From assembly GCF_001279695.1 (NCBI RefSeq), contig NZ_LGDD01000059.1, forward strand, positions 1 through 64,000: a DNA stretch of 64,000 bases, given 5' to 3'. Made by a program: the position numbers and the translations under genes. Position 1 is the stretch's first letter. Each line of letters starts with the position of its first letter. The stretch comes from Streptomyces sp. WM6378. GTDB taxonomy: Bacteria > Actinomycetota > Actinomycetes > Streptomycetales > Streptomycetaceae. The notes beneath the pieces were generated by a model. The model made no database searches and was not told the origin of the DNA. It was given only the letters and a program-made list of their open reading frames with translations. Of the stretch, positions 43,730-52,851 are shown one piece after another.

Positions 43730-44494
43730 ATGCGGCAGTCGGAGTTCGACGGGCGGGGCAGCCGGATCCGGTGGACGGAGAGCGAGGGGGAGGGGGCAGC
43801 GCTCGTCTATGTGCACGGTCTGGGTTCCATGTCGGCCGTCTATCACGCGCACGTCGCCGGGCACCCGGCGCTCGCCGGCCGCCGTCAGCTTTTCGTCGAT
43901 CTGCCCGGTCACGGCATCAGCGACCGGCCCGCCGACTTCGGCTACACGCTGGAGGACCACGCGGGTGCGCTCGCGGCGGCCCTCGACGCGGCGGGCGTCA
44001 CCGGGGCCGAACTGGTGGCGCACAGCATGGGCGGCGCGGTCGCCGTCGTGCTCGCCGACCGCCGCCCCGACCTGGTCACCCGGCTCGTGCTGACCGAGGC
44101 CAACCTCGACCCCAACCCGGTGCCGACGGCGGGCAGCAGCGGGATCGCCTCGTACACCGAGGAGGAATTCGTGCACGGCGGAGGCTTCGCCGCGGTGCTC
44201 GAACGCGTCGGCCCGCTGTGGGCGGCGACCATGCGCCTCGCCGACCCGCTCGGCCTGCACCGCACGGCCATCGGCCTCGTGCGCGGTACGGAGCCGACGA
44301 TGCGCGAGCTCCTCATGAAGCTGCCGGTCGACCGCACCTATCTGGTGGGCGGGCTCGACGACTCGCTGCCCGGGCGCGCCGAACTCGTCGGCTCCGGAGT
44401 CCGGGTCGTGACGATTCCGGACGCCGGTCACAACATCATGTTCGACGCCCCGGCCGCCTTCGTGCGCGAAGTGGCCGGGCCGGCCGCGGTCTGA
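43730..44494 (+). CDS. Alpha/beta hydrolase
   Basis: 254 residues. The catalytic triad is readable: nucleophile in VAHSMGGAVAVVLAD (Ser in S-M-G-G), the oxyanion loop VHGLGSMSAVYHAHVAGHPA and the His in IPDAGHNIMFDAP. An Asp is expected in the GLDDSLPG region. The substrate is unknown; candidates are an ester or lactone. Control by the divergent PadR is likely, and PadR often senses phenolic or antibiotic-like compounds. Confidence 0.9.
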   Translation: MRQSEFDGRGSRIRWTESEGEGAALVYVHGLGSMSAVYHAHVAGHPALAGRRQLFVDLPGHGISDRPADFGYTLEDHAGALAAALDAAGVTGAELVAHSMGGAVAVVLADRRPDLVTRLVLTEANLDPNPVPTAGSSGIASYTEEEFVHGGGFAAVLERVGPLWAATMRLADPLGLHRTAIGLVRGTEPTMRELLMKLPVDRTYLVGGLDDSLPGRAELVGSGVRVVTIPDAGHNIMFDAPAAFVREVAGPAAV

Positions 44495-44530
44495 TCCGGA
44501 CGGAGTCCAGACGCAGGTCGCGAGCGGCCG

Positions 44531-45130
44531 TCAGGCCTCGCGCACGGCCACCGCGAGGTAACGCTCGTCCTCGTCGGCGTACGACACCAGCCGCCAGCCG
44601 GCCGAGGCGAGCAGCGGGCGCAGCCGGGGTTCCGCGCGCAGGTCGTCGTCGGTGAGCCGGCGGCCGTGGCGCGCGGCCAGCGCGGCCCGGCCGATCGGGT
44701 GGAACAGGGCGAGGCGGCCGCCCAGGTGCGTGATGCGCGCCAACTCCCGCAGATTCCGGGCTGGTTCGGGCAGATGTGAGATCAGACCGGCGCCGAACAC
44801 CACGTCGACGGACGCGGTACGCAGCGGCAGCCGGGCCACATCCGCGCGCAGCAGCGCGGCGTACCGGTCGCGGCCGGCCCGTACGGCTTCGGCGAGCATC
44901 TCGGGCGTGAGGTCCGCGCCGAGGACGGTGCCCTCGGGGCCGACCGCGGCGCGCAGCGGCATCAGGGCGCGGCCGGTTCCGCAGCCCGCGTCGAGGACGG
45001 CATCGCCCTGCGCGAGGCCGAGTTCCGCGACGGCCGCGGCATAGGCCGGGCCGTCGTCGGGGAACTTGCGGTCCCAGTCGGCCGCCCGGGCGGCGAAGAA
45101 TTCCTGAACGTGTGTGTGGTCTTCGGCCAT
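44531..45130 (-). CDS. Class I SAM-dependent methyltransferase
   Basis: 199 residues from ATG 45130; an ATG six codons earlier is possible. The SAM motif AVLDAGCGTGRALMPLR, the acidic strand-2 end (VLGADLTPEM) and SVDVVFGAGLISHLPEP match the Methyltransf_11 type. The substrate is unknown. It stands alone between the hydrolase and the MHYT gene. Confidence 0.88.
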   Translation of the reverse strand: MAEDHTHVQEFFAARAADWDRKFPDDGPAYAAAVAELGLAQGDAVLDAGCGTGRALMPLRAAVGPEGTVLGADLTPEMLAEAVRAGRDRYAALLRADVARLPLRTASVDVVFGAGLISHLPEPARNLRELARITHLGGRLALFHPIGRAALAARHGRRLTDDDLRAEPRLRPLLASAGWRLVSYADEDERYLAVAVREA

Positions 45131-45299
45131 ACCGTCATGATCCCCCATGGGGCACCGGTCCACGGGTGGCTGAAAATCGACCGCGGCGGGCAGGTTCGAA
45201 CAAAGGGCGATCGCTCTGGAACATCTCTTCGTCATATTCCAGCAGCTTTCGAACTGCGCCCCTGTCGTGCGCCCCTCCCCGGACTAGCGTCCCTGGGCC

Positions 45300-46067
45300 A
45301 TGGGACACCTGGACCACGCCGCTTTCGGCTGGCTTACACCCGTGCTGTCGTACGTGATGGCCTGCATAGGCGCCGCCCTCGGGCTGCGCTGCACCGTGCG
45401 CGCCCTGGGGGCGAGCGGCCGTTCCCGGCGCAACTGGCTGATCACCGCCGCGTCCGCCATCGGCACCGGCATCTGGACGATGCACTTCGTCGCGATGCTC
45501 GGCTTCGCCGTCACCGGCACCGACATCCGCTACGACGTGCTCCTGACCATCCTCAGCCTCCTCGTCGCCATGGTCTTCGTCGGCGCCGGGGTCTTCGCCG
45601 TCGGCTACGGCAAGGACCGCACCCGCTCCCTGCTGCTCGGCGGCCTCGCCACCGGACTCGGCGTGGCGGGCATGCACTACCTCGGCATGGCGGCCCTCAG
45701 GCTGCACGGACGGGTCCACTACGACCCCGTGCTCGTCGCGCTCTCCGTCGTCATCGCCGTGGTCGCCGCGACCGCCGCCCTGTGGGCCGGGCTCAACATC
45801 AAGTCGCCGATCGCCGTGGCCGTCGCTTCCCTGGTGATGGGCGCGGCCGTCAGCAGCATGCACTACACCGGAATGTTCTCGGTGAGCGTGGACGTCGCAC
45901 CGAGCGGCGCCGAACTGCCGGGGGCGACGGCGATGCAGTTCATCTTCCCCCTCGCCGTCGGCCTCGGGTCCTATCTCTTCATCACCGCCGCCTTCGTCGC
46001 GCTCTCGCCGACGGCACGCGAGCGCGCCGAGTACACCTCGGCCGAACAGCTCGCCCCCACGTCCTGA
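45300..46067 (+). CDS. MHYT-domain membrane sensor
   Basis: 255 residues with seven hydrophobic segments. The three diagnostic motifs are MHFVAM (in TGIWTMHFVAMLGFAV), MHYLGM and MHYTGM, each near the outer face of a span, proposed to bind copper and sense O2, CO or NO. Unlike many MHYT proteins it has no GGDEF/EAL or kinase domain. The output is therefore unclear; it may work with the conservon that follows 52 bases later on the same strand. Confidence 0.9.
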   Translation: MGHLDHAAFGWLTPVLSYVMACIGAALGLRCTVRALGASGRSRRNWLITAASAIGTGIWTMHFVAMLGFAVTGTDIRYDVLLTILSLLVAMVFVGAGVFAVGYGKDRTRSLLLGGLATGLGVAGMHYLGMAALRLHGRVHYDPVLVALSVVIAVVAATAALWAGLNIKSPIAVAVASLVMGAAVSSMHYTGMFSVSVDVAPSGAELPGATAMQFIFPLAVGLGSYLFITAAFVALSPTARERAEYTSAEQLAPTS

Positions 46068-46118
46068 ACCACCGCCCGCTGTCCGGCAGTTGATCCCCAT
46101 TCCTAAGCGAGGAGATCC

Positions 46119-48608
46119 GTGCGCATACCCCGCAAGGCCCCGGACGCCGCGCCGCCGATCCCGGTGGGCGCCCGTGGGCGACGCGCCCACGCAGGACCGC
46201 CGGCCGCCGACGAACGCGCCCTCGGGGAGCAGCCTCCCGCACCCCAGGACGGCGAGTCCCGGTGGCGGCTGCGCCCGCGCACCGTACGCGCCAAGATCGT
46301 CTCGCTCCTGATGGTGCCCGTCGTCTCGCTGCTCGCCCTGTGGGGCTTCGCCACCGTCACCACCGCCCAGGACGTGTCCGCGCTGCGCCAGTCGCGCCGC
46401 GTCGACGAACAGGTCCGCACCCCGGTCGCGGCGGCTGTCGCCGAGCTCCAGGCCGAACGGCGGTCCGCCGTACGGTACTTGGCGTCTCCGGCCGACGACA
46501 GGGCCGCTGAACTCGACCAGCAGGCCAAACGCACCGACACGGCGATCGGCAGGCTCAGGCTCGACCAGAAGCACACCGTCGCCGACGCGGGCGACCTGCC
46601 CTCGGGCGTGTCCGACCGGCTGCGCACCTTCGTCGCCGAGGCCCTGAAACTGCCCGCGCTGCGCACCGGCGTGCATGATCGCTCCACCGGTTGGGACGCC
46701 GCCTACCAGCAGTACACCGACACCATCGGCGCCGGCTTCGACGTCGACGGCGCGCTCGCCGACGTCCAGGCACCGGCGCTCGGCTCCGGTGCGCGCGTCC
46801 TGTACGAGTTCGGCCGGGCCGGCGAAATGCTCGCCCGCGAGGACGCCCTTGTCACCTCCGCGCAGCTCGGCCACACCTTCACGGCCGAGCACCTGCGCCG
46901 CCTGACCGGCGCCGTCGACAGCCGCCGCACCCTCACCGACAGCGCCGCCGCAGACCTGACCGGTTCCGGCCACACCGCCTGGGCCACGCTCAGCGGGCAG
47001 AGTGCCTACGCCTCGCTCCACACCGCCGAGGACAAGATCCAGTCCGCCGAGCCGGGCCGCGCCGCCGCCACTGCCGTGGACCCCGCCGCCTGGGACACCG
47101 TCCTCGGCGCCGTGCAGAAGGGCATGCGCGACATCGAGACCGGCGCCGCGGCGAGCGCCGCCGACCGCGCCGACCCGTTCGGCCGCGGACTGCTCACCGC
47201 GGGCGGAGCCGCCGTCCTGTTCGGCCTCGCGGCCGTCGCCGCATCCCTCGTCATCTCCGTACGCATCGGACGCGGCCTCGTCGTCGAACTGATCAGCCTG
47301 CGCAACAGCGCCCTGGAGATCGCCCGGCGCAAACTCCCCACCGCCATGGGCCGGTTGAGGTCCGGCGAAGAACTCGACATCCAGGCCGAGGCGCCGTCAG
47401 GCCCGCCCCCGAGGGACGAGATCGCCCAGGTCGGCGAGGCGCTTGGCACGGTCCACCGGGCCGCCCTGCACGCCGCCGTCGAACGCGCGGAACTGGCCAG
47501 CGGAATCTCCGGCGTCTTCGTCAACCTCGCCCGGCGCAGCCAGGTCCTGGTCCACCGCCAGCTCAACCTGCTCGACCGCATGGAGCGGCGCGCCGACGAC
47601 CCCGGCGAACTCGGCGACCTGTTCCGCCTCGACCACCTCACCACCCGCATGCGCCGGCACGCCGAATCCCTGATCATCCTGTCCGGCGCCGCCCCCGGCC
47701 GCGCCTGGAGCGTGCCGGTCCCGCTCACCAACGTCGTACGGGCCGCGGTCTCCGAGATCGAGGACTACGCCCGGGTGGAAGTGCGCCGGCTCCCCGAGGC
47801 CGCCGTCACCGGCGGCGCCGTCGCCGACCTCACCCACCTGCTGGCCGAACTCGTCGAGAACGCCGCCCAGTTCTCGCCCCCGCACACCAAGGTGCGGGTC
47901 ACGGGCGAGCCCGTCGGCAACGGCTACGCCCTCGAAATCGAGGACCGCGGACTGGGCATGGGCGACGAATCCCTCGACGAGGCCAACCGCAGGATCGAGC
48001 AGTCCGAGGCGCTCGACCTCTTCGACAGCGACCGCCTCGGCCTCTTCGTCGTCAGCCGCCTCGCCGCCCGCCACGCCATCAAGGTCCATCTGCGCACCTC
48101 GCCGTACGGCGGCACCACCGCGGTCGTGCTGCTCCCGACCGGCCTCCTCCAGGCCGCCGTCACAGCCGCCCCCGGCCCCGCGCGGGCCGACGCCCGGCGC
48201 GAGGACCAGCCGCACGGCGAACCCCGCAGGAGGATCGAGGTGCCCCTCGAAGGACCGCCCCGGCCGGCCCTGGTCGCCCAGTACGCACCCCCGCCGCCGC
48301 GGCCCGAACCGCCCGCGCCGCCCGGCGTCACCACCCTGCGCCAGCGGGCCCGAGGCGTCGCCCCGGACGGCGTGGAGGCCGGACTCCCGCGCCGGGTGCG
48401 CCAGGCGAGCCTCGCCCCCCAACTGCGCGAGGCCCCCGTCCCCGAGCCCGACACGGGCCCGGACACCGCTTCGCCCACCCCCGAGCAGGCGCGCGACCGC
48501 ATGACGGCCTACATGGGCGGCTGGGCCCGCGGCGGCGCCGCCCGCACAAGTACTCCCGCACCGGGCGCGCCCGGCGGCGGCCACCCGAGCGAAGGAGACC
48601 GCGCATGA
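46119..48608 (+). CDS. cvnA: Conservon sensor kinase-like protein CvnA
   Basis: 829 residues, GTG start behind GGAG. A Pro-rich cytoplasmic leader comes first, then one span (LLMVPVVSLLALWGFATVTT) and an extracellular nitrate/nitrite-type helical sensor domain at about 90-350. A second span (GLLTAGGAAVLFGLAAVAAS), a HAMP-like linker and a HATPase domain follow (LAELVENAAQFSPPHTKVRV, EIEDRGLGMGDES). The tail is long and Pro-rich. The usual phospho-acceptor H-box is not obvious, as in other conservon A proteins. Its stop overlaps the cvnB start, so the conservon proteins are co-translated. Confidence 0.9.
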   Translation: MRIPRKAPDAAPPIPVGARGRRAHAGPPAADERALGEQPPAPQDGESRWRLRPRTVRAKIVSLLMVPVVSLLALWGFATVTTAQDVSALRQSRRVDEQVRTPVAAAVAELQAERRSAVRYLASPADDRAAELDQQAKRTDTAIGRLRLDQKHTVADAGDLPSGVSDRLRTFVAEALKLPALRTGVHDRSTGWDAAYQQYTDTIGAGFDVDGALADVQAPALGSGARVLYEFGRAGEMLAREDALVTSAQLGHTFTAEHLRRLTGAVDSRRTLTDSAAADLTGSGHTAWATLSGQSAYASLHTAEDKIQSAEPGRAAATAVDPAAWDTVLGAVQKGMRDIETGAAASAADRADPFGRGLLTAGGAAVLFGLAAVAASLVISVRIGRGLVVELISLRNSALEIARRKLPTAMGRLRSGEELDIQAEAPSGPPPRDEIAQVGEALGTVHRAALHAAVERAELASGISGVFVNLARRSQVLVHRQLNLLDRMERRADDPGELGDLFRLDHLTTRMRRHAESLIILSGAAPGRAWSVPVPLTNVVRAAVSEIEDYARVEVRRLPEAAVTGGAVADLTHLLAELVENAAQFSPPHTKVRVTGEPVGNGYALEIEDRGLGMGDESLDEANRRIEQSEALDLFDSDRLGLFVVSRLAARHAIKVHLRTSPYGGTTAVVLLPTGLLQAAVTAAPGPARADARREDQPHGEPRRRIEVPLEGPPRPALVAQYAPPPPRPEPPAPPGVTTLRQRARGVAPDGVEAGLPRRVRQASLAPQLREAPVPEPDTGPDTASPTPEQARDRMTAYMGGWARGGAARTSTPAPGAPGGGHPSEGDRA

Positions 48609-49090
48609 TCGACCACCAGAGGCTCGACGCCCCGCACCGCACCGGGGCGGCACCCGGCTCCGAAGCCCGCTCCGGATCCCGCTCCGGATCCGGCGAACTC
48701 GACTGGCTGCTCGACGACTTGGTCATGCGGGTCGGAGAGGTCCGGCACGCCGTCGTCCTGTCCAACGACGGCCTCGCCGTCGGCGCCTCCAGCGCGCTGA
48801 CCCGCGAGGACGCCGAACACCTCGCCGCCGTCGCCTCCGGATTCCACAGCCTCGCCAAAGGGGCCGGACGCCACTTCCACGTCGGGGGCGTGCGCCAGAC
48901 CATGGTCGAGATGGACGACGGCTTCCTCTTCGTCGCGGCCGCCGGAGACGGCTCCTGCCTCGCCGTGCTGTCCTCGCTCACCACCGACATTGGGCTCATC
49001 GCGTACGAAATGGCGCGCCTGGTGAAACGTGTCGGCGAACACCTCTACACGCCGCCGCGCCACACCGTGCGCCCGCCGGCCGCCGGTTGA
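48605..49090 (+). CDS. cvnB: Roadblock/LC7 protein CvnB
   Basis: 161 residues, ATG overlapping the cvnA stop. After a 35-residue Ser/Gly-rich leader, a roadblock domain follows: LDWLLDDLVMRVGEVRHAVV, LSNDGLAVGASSAL and FVAAAGDGSCLAVLSSL. Roadblock proteins of conservons are thought to act on the CvnD GTPase as GAP-like partners. It is closely related to the extra copy at 50226. Confidence 0.92.
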   Translation: MIDHQRLDAPHRTGAAPGSEARSGSRSGSGELDWLLDDLVMRVGEVRHAVVLSNDGLAVGASSALTREDAEHLAAVASGFHSLAKGAGRHFHVGGVRQTMVEMDDGFLFVAAAGDGSCLAVLSSLTTDIGLIAYEMARLVKRVGEHLYTPPRHTVRPPAAG

Positions 49091-49112
49091 CCGGAAAGGG
49101 GACGCCGACCCC

Positions 49113-49529
49113 ATGAACGAGCACCGGCCGGAAGGCCCCGCGTACCGGCCGAGCCACTGGTACGACGCCGAAGCGGGGCCGCTGGTCCGCCCGTACGCCA
49201 TGACCGGCGGCCGCACCGCACCCGGCCCCAGCGGCGTGCGCCTCGACCTCATCGCGCTCGTCACGCTCGCCGCTCCGCACGGCCCCGAGCCCGCCGATGA
49301 ATCCCTCCTCGGCCCCGAGCACCGGGCGCTGCTCGTCCTGTGCCGCAAGGAGACCCAGTCCGTCGCCGAACTCGCCGCCGACGCGGACCTGCCCGTCGGC
49401 GTCGTCCGCGTCCTCGTCGGGGACCTGCTCGAAGCCGGCCACGTGGTCGTGAGCCGGCCCGTTCCGCCCGCGCAACTGCCCGACGAGATCATCCTGAGAG
49501 AAGTGATCGATGGCCTCCGAGCCCTCTGA
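49113..49529 (+). CDS. cvnC: DUF742 protein CvnC
   Basis: 138 residues from ATG 49113; the open frame before it is the end of cvnB. DUF742 is recognised from SHWYDAEAGPLVRPYAMTGG and ALLVLCRKETQSVAELAADA, a winged-helix-like region with LVGDLLEAGHVVV. It is thought to bind the kinase-roadblock complex. The 3' end overlaps cvnD by 20 bases. Confidence 0.92.
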   Translation: MNEHRPEGPAYRPSHWYDAEAGPLVRPYAMTGGRTAPGPSGVRLDLIALVTLAAPHGPEPADESLLGPEHRALLVLCRKETQSVAELAADADLPVGVVRVLVGDLLEAGHVVVSRPVPPAQLPDEIILREVIDGLRAL

Positions 49530-50103
49530 ACCCACCCCCGCCCTCGCGCTGAAGATCCTCGTCGCGGGCGGATTCGGAGTGGGCAAGACCACCCTTGTCG
49601 GAGCGGTCAGCGAGATACGGCCGCTGCGTACCGAGGAACTCCTGAGCGAGGCAGGGGAGTCGGTGGACGACACCGGTGGCGTGGACCAGAAGACCACGAC
49701 CACCGTCGCCATGGACTTCGGCCGGATCACCATCCGCTCGGGCCTGTCCCTCTACCTGTTCGGCACGCCGGGGCAGGATCGTTTCTGGTTCCTGTGGGAC
49801 GAGCTCTCCCAAGGAGCGCTGGGCGCCGTCGTCCTCGCCGACACCCGCCGCCTGGAGGACTGCTTCCCGGCCGTCGACTACTTCGAGCACCGCCGCATCC
49901 CGTTCGTCGTCGCCGTCAACTGCTTCGCCGGAGCCCGCTCCTACGGTGCCGCCGACGTGTCGGCGGCCCTCGACCTGGACCACGGCACCCCCGTCGTGCT
50001 GTGCGACGCCCGCGACCGCGACTCCGGGAAGGAGGTGCTGATACGGCTCGTCGAATACGCGGGGCGCATGCACACGGCGCGCCTGCTCGACTCGGTCGGC
50101 TGA
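49510..50103 (+). CDS. cvnD: Conservon small GTPase CvnD
   Basis: 197 residues. Ras-like features are VAGGFGVGKTTLVGAVSEI (P-loop), TTTTVAMDFGRI (switch I region), LFGTPGQDRFWFLWD (switch II, D-x2-G-type) and VVAVNCFAG (N-x-x-C in place of N-K-x-D). The missing NKxD lysine is normal for conservon GTPases. It starts within the end of cvnC. It completes the A-B-C-D set, which in Streptomyces affects development and antibiotic production. Confidence 0.92.
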   Translation: MASEPSEPTPALALKILVAGGFGVGKTTLVGAVSEIRPLRTEELLSEAGESVDDTGGVDQKTTTTVAMDFGRITIRSGLSLYLFGTPGQDRFWFLWDELSQGALGAVVLADTRRLEDCFPAVDYFEHRRIPFVVAVNCFAGARSYGAADVSAALDLDHGTPVVLCDARDRDSGKEVLIRLVEYAGRMHTARLLDSVG

Positions 50104-50225
50104 TGCGCCGCCCGCGCCGCCGCGCGACTCCCCGGGGCCCGGCACCGCTTGCCCGTGGCGCGCCGGTGGTGAAGGGTGGCAGGAGAACGGGGAAACGGGG
50201 AATTGCATGAGCGGGGAGGCCTGAC

Positions 50226-50639
50226 ATGGCACTGAACAAGGAACTCGACTGGCTGCTCGACGACCTGACCAGGCGGGTCGAGCACGTACGCCACGCGATC
50301 GTGCTGTCCAACGACGGTCTGGTCACCGCCGCGAGCGCCGACCTGAAGCGCGAGGACGCGGAGCACCTGGCCGCGGTCTCCTCCGGACTGCACAGCCTCG
50401 CCAAGGGCTCGGGCCTGCACTTCCGGGCCGGCAAGGTCCGCCAGACGATGGTCGAATTCGACGAGGGCGTCCTCTTCGTCACCGCGGCCGGCGACGGCAG
50501 CTGCCTGTGCGTGCTCGCCTCCGCGGAGGCCGACATCGGCCAGATCGCCTACGAGATGACCCTTTTGGTCAACCGCGTCGGCGAGCACCTCTCGGTGGCG
50601 GCGCGGCAGCCGGGGAACTTCGGCGTGACCGAGCTCTGA
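50226..50639 (+). CDS. Extra roadblock/LC7 protein
   Basis: 137 residues. Motifs nearly equal to CvnB: LDWLLDDLTRRVEHVRHAIV, LSNDGLVTAASADLKREDAE and VTAAGDGSCLCVLASAEADI. It lacks the long N-terminal leader of CvnB. It lies 122 bases after cvnD on the same strand, so it may be a fifth gene of the unit or a solitary copy from a duplication. Its own kinase and GTPase partners are not visible. Confidence 0.88.
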   Translation: MALNKELDWLLDDLTRRVEHVRHAIVLSNDGLVTAASADLKREDAEHLAAVSSGLHSLAKGSGLHFRAGKVRQTMVEFDEGVLFVTAAGDGSCLCVLASAEADIGQIAYEMTLLVNRVGEHLSVAARQPGNFGVTEL

Positions 50640-50784
50640 GCCGGTGATCTGAGCTGGTGAACCGGCGTTCCGCGCGCTCGATTTGAGTTGTCCACAGGCC
50701 GCGCGGGATGTCCGCGCGGCGGGTTACGGTCGTCACCGAGAGTATTCGTCTCTCGCGTACTCGTTCCTCACGGGGGAGGATCCG

Positions 50785-51828
50785 ATGACTGCCGTCACCA
50801 CTGTCACGACCAAGAACGCCGTCGCGCCCGCCATCGCAGCGGGTGCGGCGCCGCCGCCCGGGCCGCGGCTCGCACCCGGCGCCGCCGCCCGCGAACTGGA
50901 GCTGAAGCGCGGCGAGTTCGAGCTGGCCGTCCAGCTCGGGCACATCCGCACCGTCCCGGATCCGGGCGGCGGGCAACGCCGGGTCACGGCGCGGGAGGTG
51001 GCCCGGTTGAGAGCCGCAGCCGACTTCCCCGAGGGCCTTCGCGAACGGGTGCGGACCGTCGGCACCGGCGAGGGCGCCGACCTGCTCGGCATCGCACCGG
51101 GGCGCTTCACCAAACTGGCCCGCACGGGGCGGCTCACCCCGGTGCGCTGCTACCTCAACCGATACCGGGCGGTCGTCTGGCTCTACCTGGCCGACGAACT
51201 GGTCGAACTTGCCCTGCGAGAGCCGGAGTTGCTGAGCGGCCGCCATCCGGAGCCCGACGGCGGCCAGGACTGGCGGGCGCGCAACTGGCGCGGGCGCAGG
51301 GTCGCCATGCTGGCCCGCCAGACCGACGACCAGTGGGAACAGGCGGCCGCTGTCGCCTCCGCCCTAGACAGCGCACACCTCGCCGAGATCGTCCGGGACC
51401 CCTACGAGCGAGCGTGCCTCAGACGTCTGCAGCCCGAGACGTTCAGGATCCACCCCGAGTCCGCGATCGCCCAGGGCATCGTCGACCGGGTGCTCCTGGC
51501 GGAAGAACCGGACGAGGTCGAGTGGTACCGGCTGCGCCTGGTGGAGGCTCTCGCGGACGCGCGCGACCAGTGCCCGGCGCCGCGCCCGATCGGAGACCCG
51601 GCGGCGCAGCGGGGCATCCCGGCGGCCGTGGAGCCGGTGACGAAGCGGGGTGCCCCGGCCGGCGTGGAACCACCCGCGCCGCGGCCCTTGGGGCGGACCG
51701 GCCCACGGACCGCTGCCCCCGCGGCGCGCCCTGCCGGGCCCGAACGCACGCGGCGCAAGCCCACCCCGAAGGAGGCAGGAGCGCCCGTCCCGCGAAGTCT
51801 GCTGAGGCGGCTACGCCGGGAAAAGTAG
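50785..51828 (+). CDS. DUF6397-like DNA-binding-like protein
   Basis: 347 residues from ATG 50785 behind GGGAGGA. Two helix-turn-helix-like repeats occur (ELELKRGEFELAVQLGHIRT with RRVTAREVARLRA, and EGADLLGIAPGRFTKLARTG with LNRYRAVVWLYLADELVEL), similar to excisionase or MerR folds in tandem. The last 90 residues are Pro/Ala/Arg-rich and disordered. I associate it with DUF6397 from memory. A DNA-binding role is plausible but unproven. Confidence 0.65.
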   Translation: MTAVTTVTTKNAVAPAIAAGAAPPPGPRLAPGAAARELELKRGEFELAVQLGHIRTVPDPGGGQRRVTAREVARLRAAADFPEGLRERVRTVGTGEGADLLGIAPGRFTKLARTGRLTPVRCYLNRYRAVVWLYLADELVELALREPELLSGRHPEPDGGQDWRARNWRGRRVAMLARQTDDQWEQAAAVASALDSAHLAEIVRDPYERACLRRLQPETFRIHPESAIAQGIVDRVLLAEEPDEVEWYRLRLVEALADARDQCPAPRPIGDPAAQRGIPAAVEPVTKRGAPAGVEPPAPRPLGRTGPRTAAPAARPAGPERTRRKPTPKEAGAPVPRSLLRRLRREK

Positions 51829-51933
51829 CCGGGCCGGGGTGGGCGGTCGACCCGGCCGAAGTCCATGACATCCTGTGACGTCACAGCTCGCCGGACGGGA
51901 TCGGCGGACGTCCGGGCATTACGGGGAAGGTCG

Positions 51934-52851
51934 ATGAGGCTCTGCTTCCTGGTGGAAGAGCACTACCGCCATGACGGCATGCCCGTCGAGGTGATCCGCC
52001 AACTCGACGCCTGGGGCCACCAGGTCGACGTGGTGCGCCCCGGCGGGTCCCTGCTGCGGATGTCGGAGGCGGTCCGAGCCGGCAGTCACGATGCCTGGGT
52101 GCTCAAGACGGTCTCCGGCGGCCCAGGGCTCCCGCTCCTCGAAGCCGCCGCCGCGGTGGGCCTGACCACGGTCAACGACGTGCGGTCCATCCGGGGGGTA
52201 CGGGACAAGGCGCTGGCCTCGGCCATCGGCCGCAGCCGGGGCCTGCCGGTGCCGATGACGTACGCGGCGGCCCGGCCCGAACTGCTCACGGAGATACCCG
52301 AGTCCGAGTACCCGCTGGTGGTGAAGCCCGCCGACGGAAGCTCGGGGCGCGCCGTGCACCTCGTCCCGTCACCGGACCGGCTCGCCGCGATGCTGCCCGT
52401 CCTCGCCGGGGAGGGGATGCTCATAGCCCAGCCGTACGTCTCCAACTCGGGCATCGACCTCAAGGTGTACTGCGTCGGAGGCGAGCTGTACGCCACCGAG
52501 CGCCGCTCACCGCTCCACCCCGACCAGGGCGTCCGCGAACGCCATGTCCCGCTGCCCGCCGAGGTGGCGGCCATCGTCGACCAGGTCGGCGCGGTCTACG
52601 GACTCGACCTGTACGGCGTGGACGTGCTGCTCGGCCCGGACGGGCCGGTGGTCGTCGACGTGAACGACTTCCCGAGCTTCCGTCAGGTCCCGGACGCGGC
52701 GGCCAAGGTGGCCCGCGCAGTGCTCGAACTGGCCCGCACGGGAAGCGAGGTCGCCGCCGCGGCCTTCGTGTCCGGCGCGGGGCGGATCCCGGAGCAGCCG
52801 TTCGGGGCACAGCCCGTCCGGAGCTCGGCGGGGGCGGGCGAGGGCCGGTGA
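51934..52851 (+). CDS. RimK-like ATP-grasp ligase, first of a pair
   Basis: 305 residues from ATG 51934. ATP-grasp features are VVKPADGSSGRAVHLV (ATP-binding Lys and glycine loop), LIAQPYVSNSGIDLKVYCVG and LYGVDVLLGPDGPVVVDVND (Mg-binding Asp and Asn). Such enzymes join a carboxylate to an amine or thiol through an acyl phosphate. The stop overlaps the next start by four bases. The product is unknown; no precursor peptide gene was found nearby. Confidence 0.85.
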   Translation: MRLCFLVEEHYRHDGMPVEVIRQLDAWGHQVDVVRPGGSLLRMSEAVRAGSHDAWVLKTVSGGPGLPLLEAAAAVGLTTVNDVRSIRGVRDKALASAIGRSRGLPVPMTYAAARPELLTEIPESEYPLVVKPADGSSGRAVHLVPSPDRLAAMLPVLAGEGMLIAQPYVSNSGIDLKVYCVGGELYATERRSPLHPDQGVRERHVPLPAEVAAIVDQVGAVYGLDLYGVDVLLGPDGPVVVDVNDFPSFRQVPDAAAKVARAVLELARTGSEVAAAAFVSGAGRIPEQPFGAQPVRSSAGAGEGR

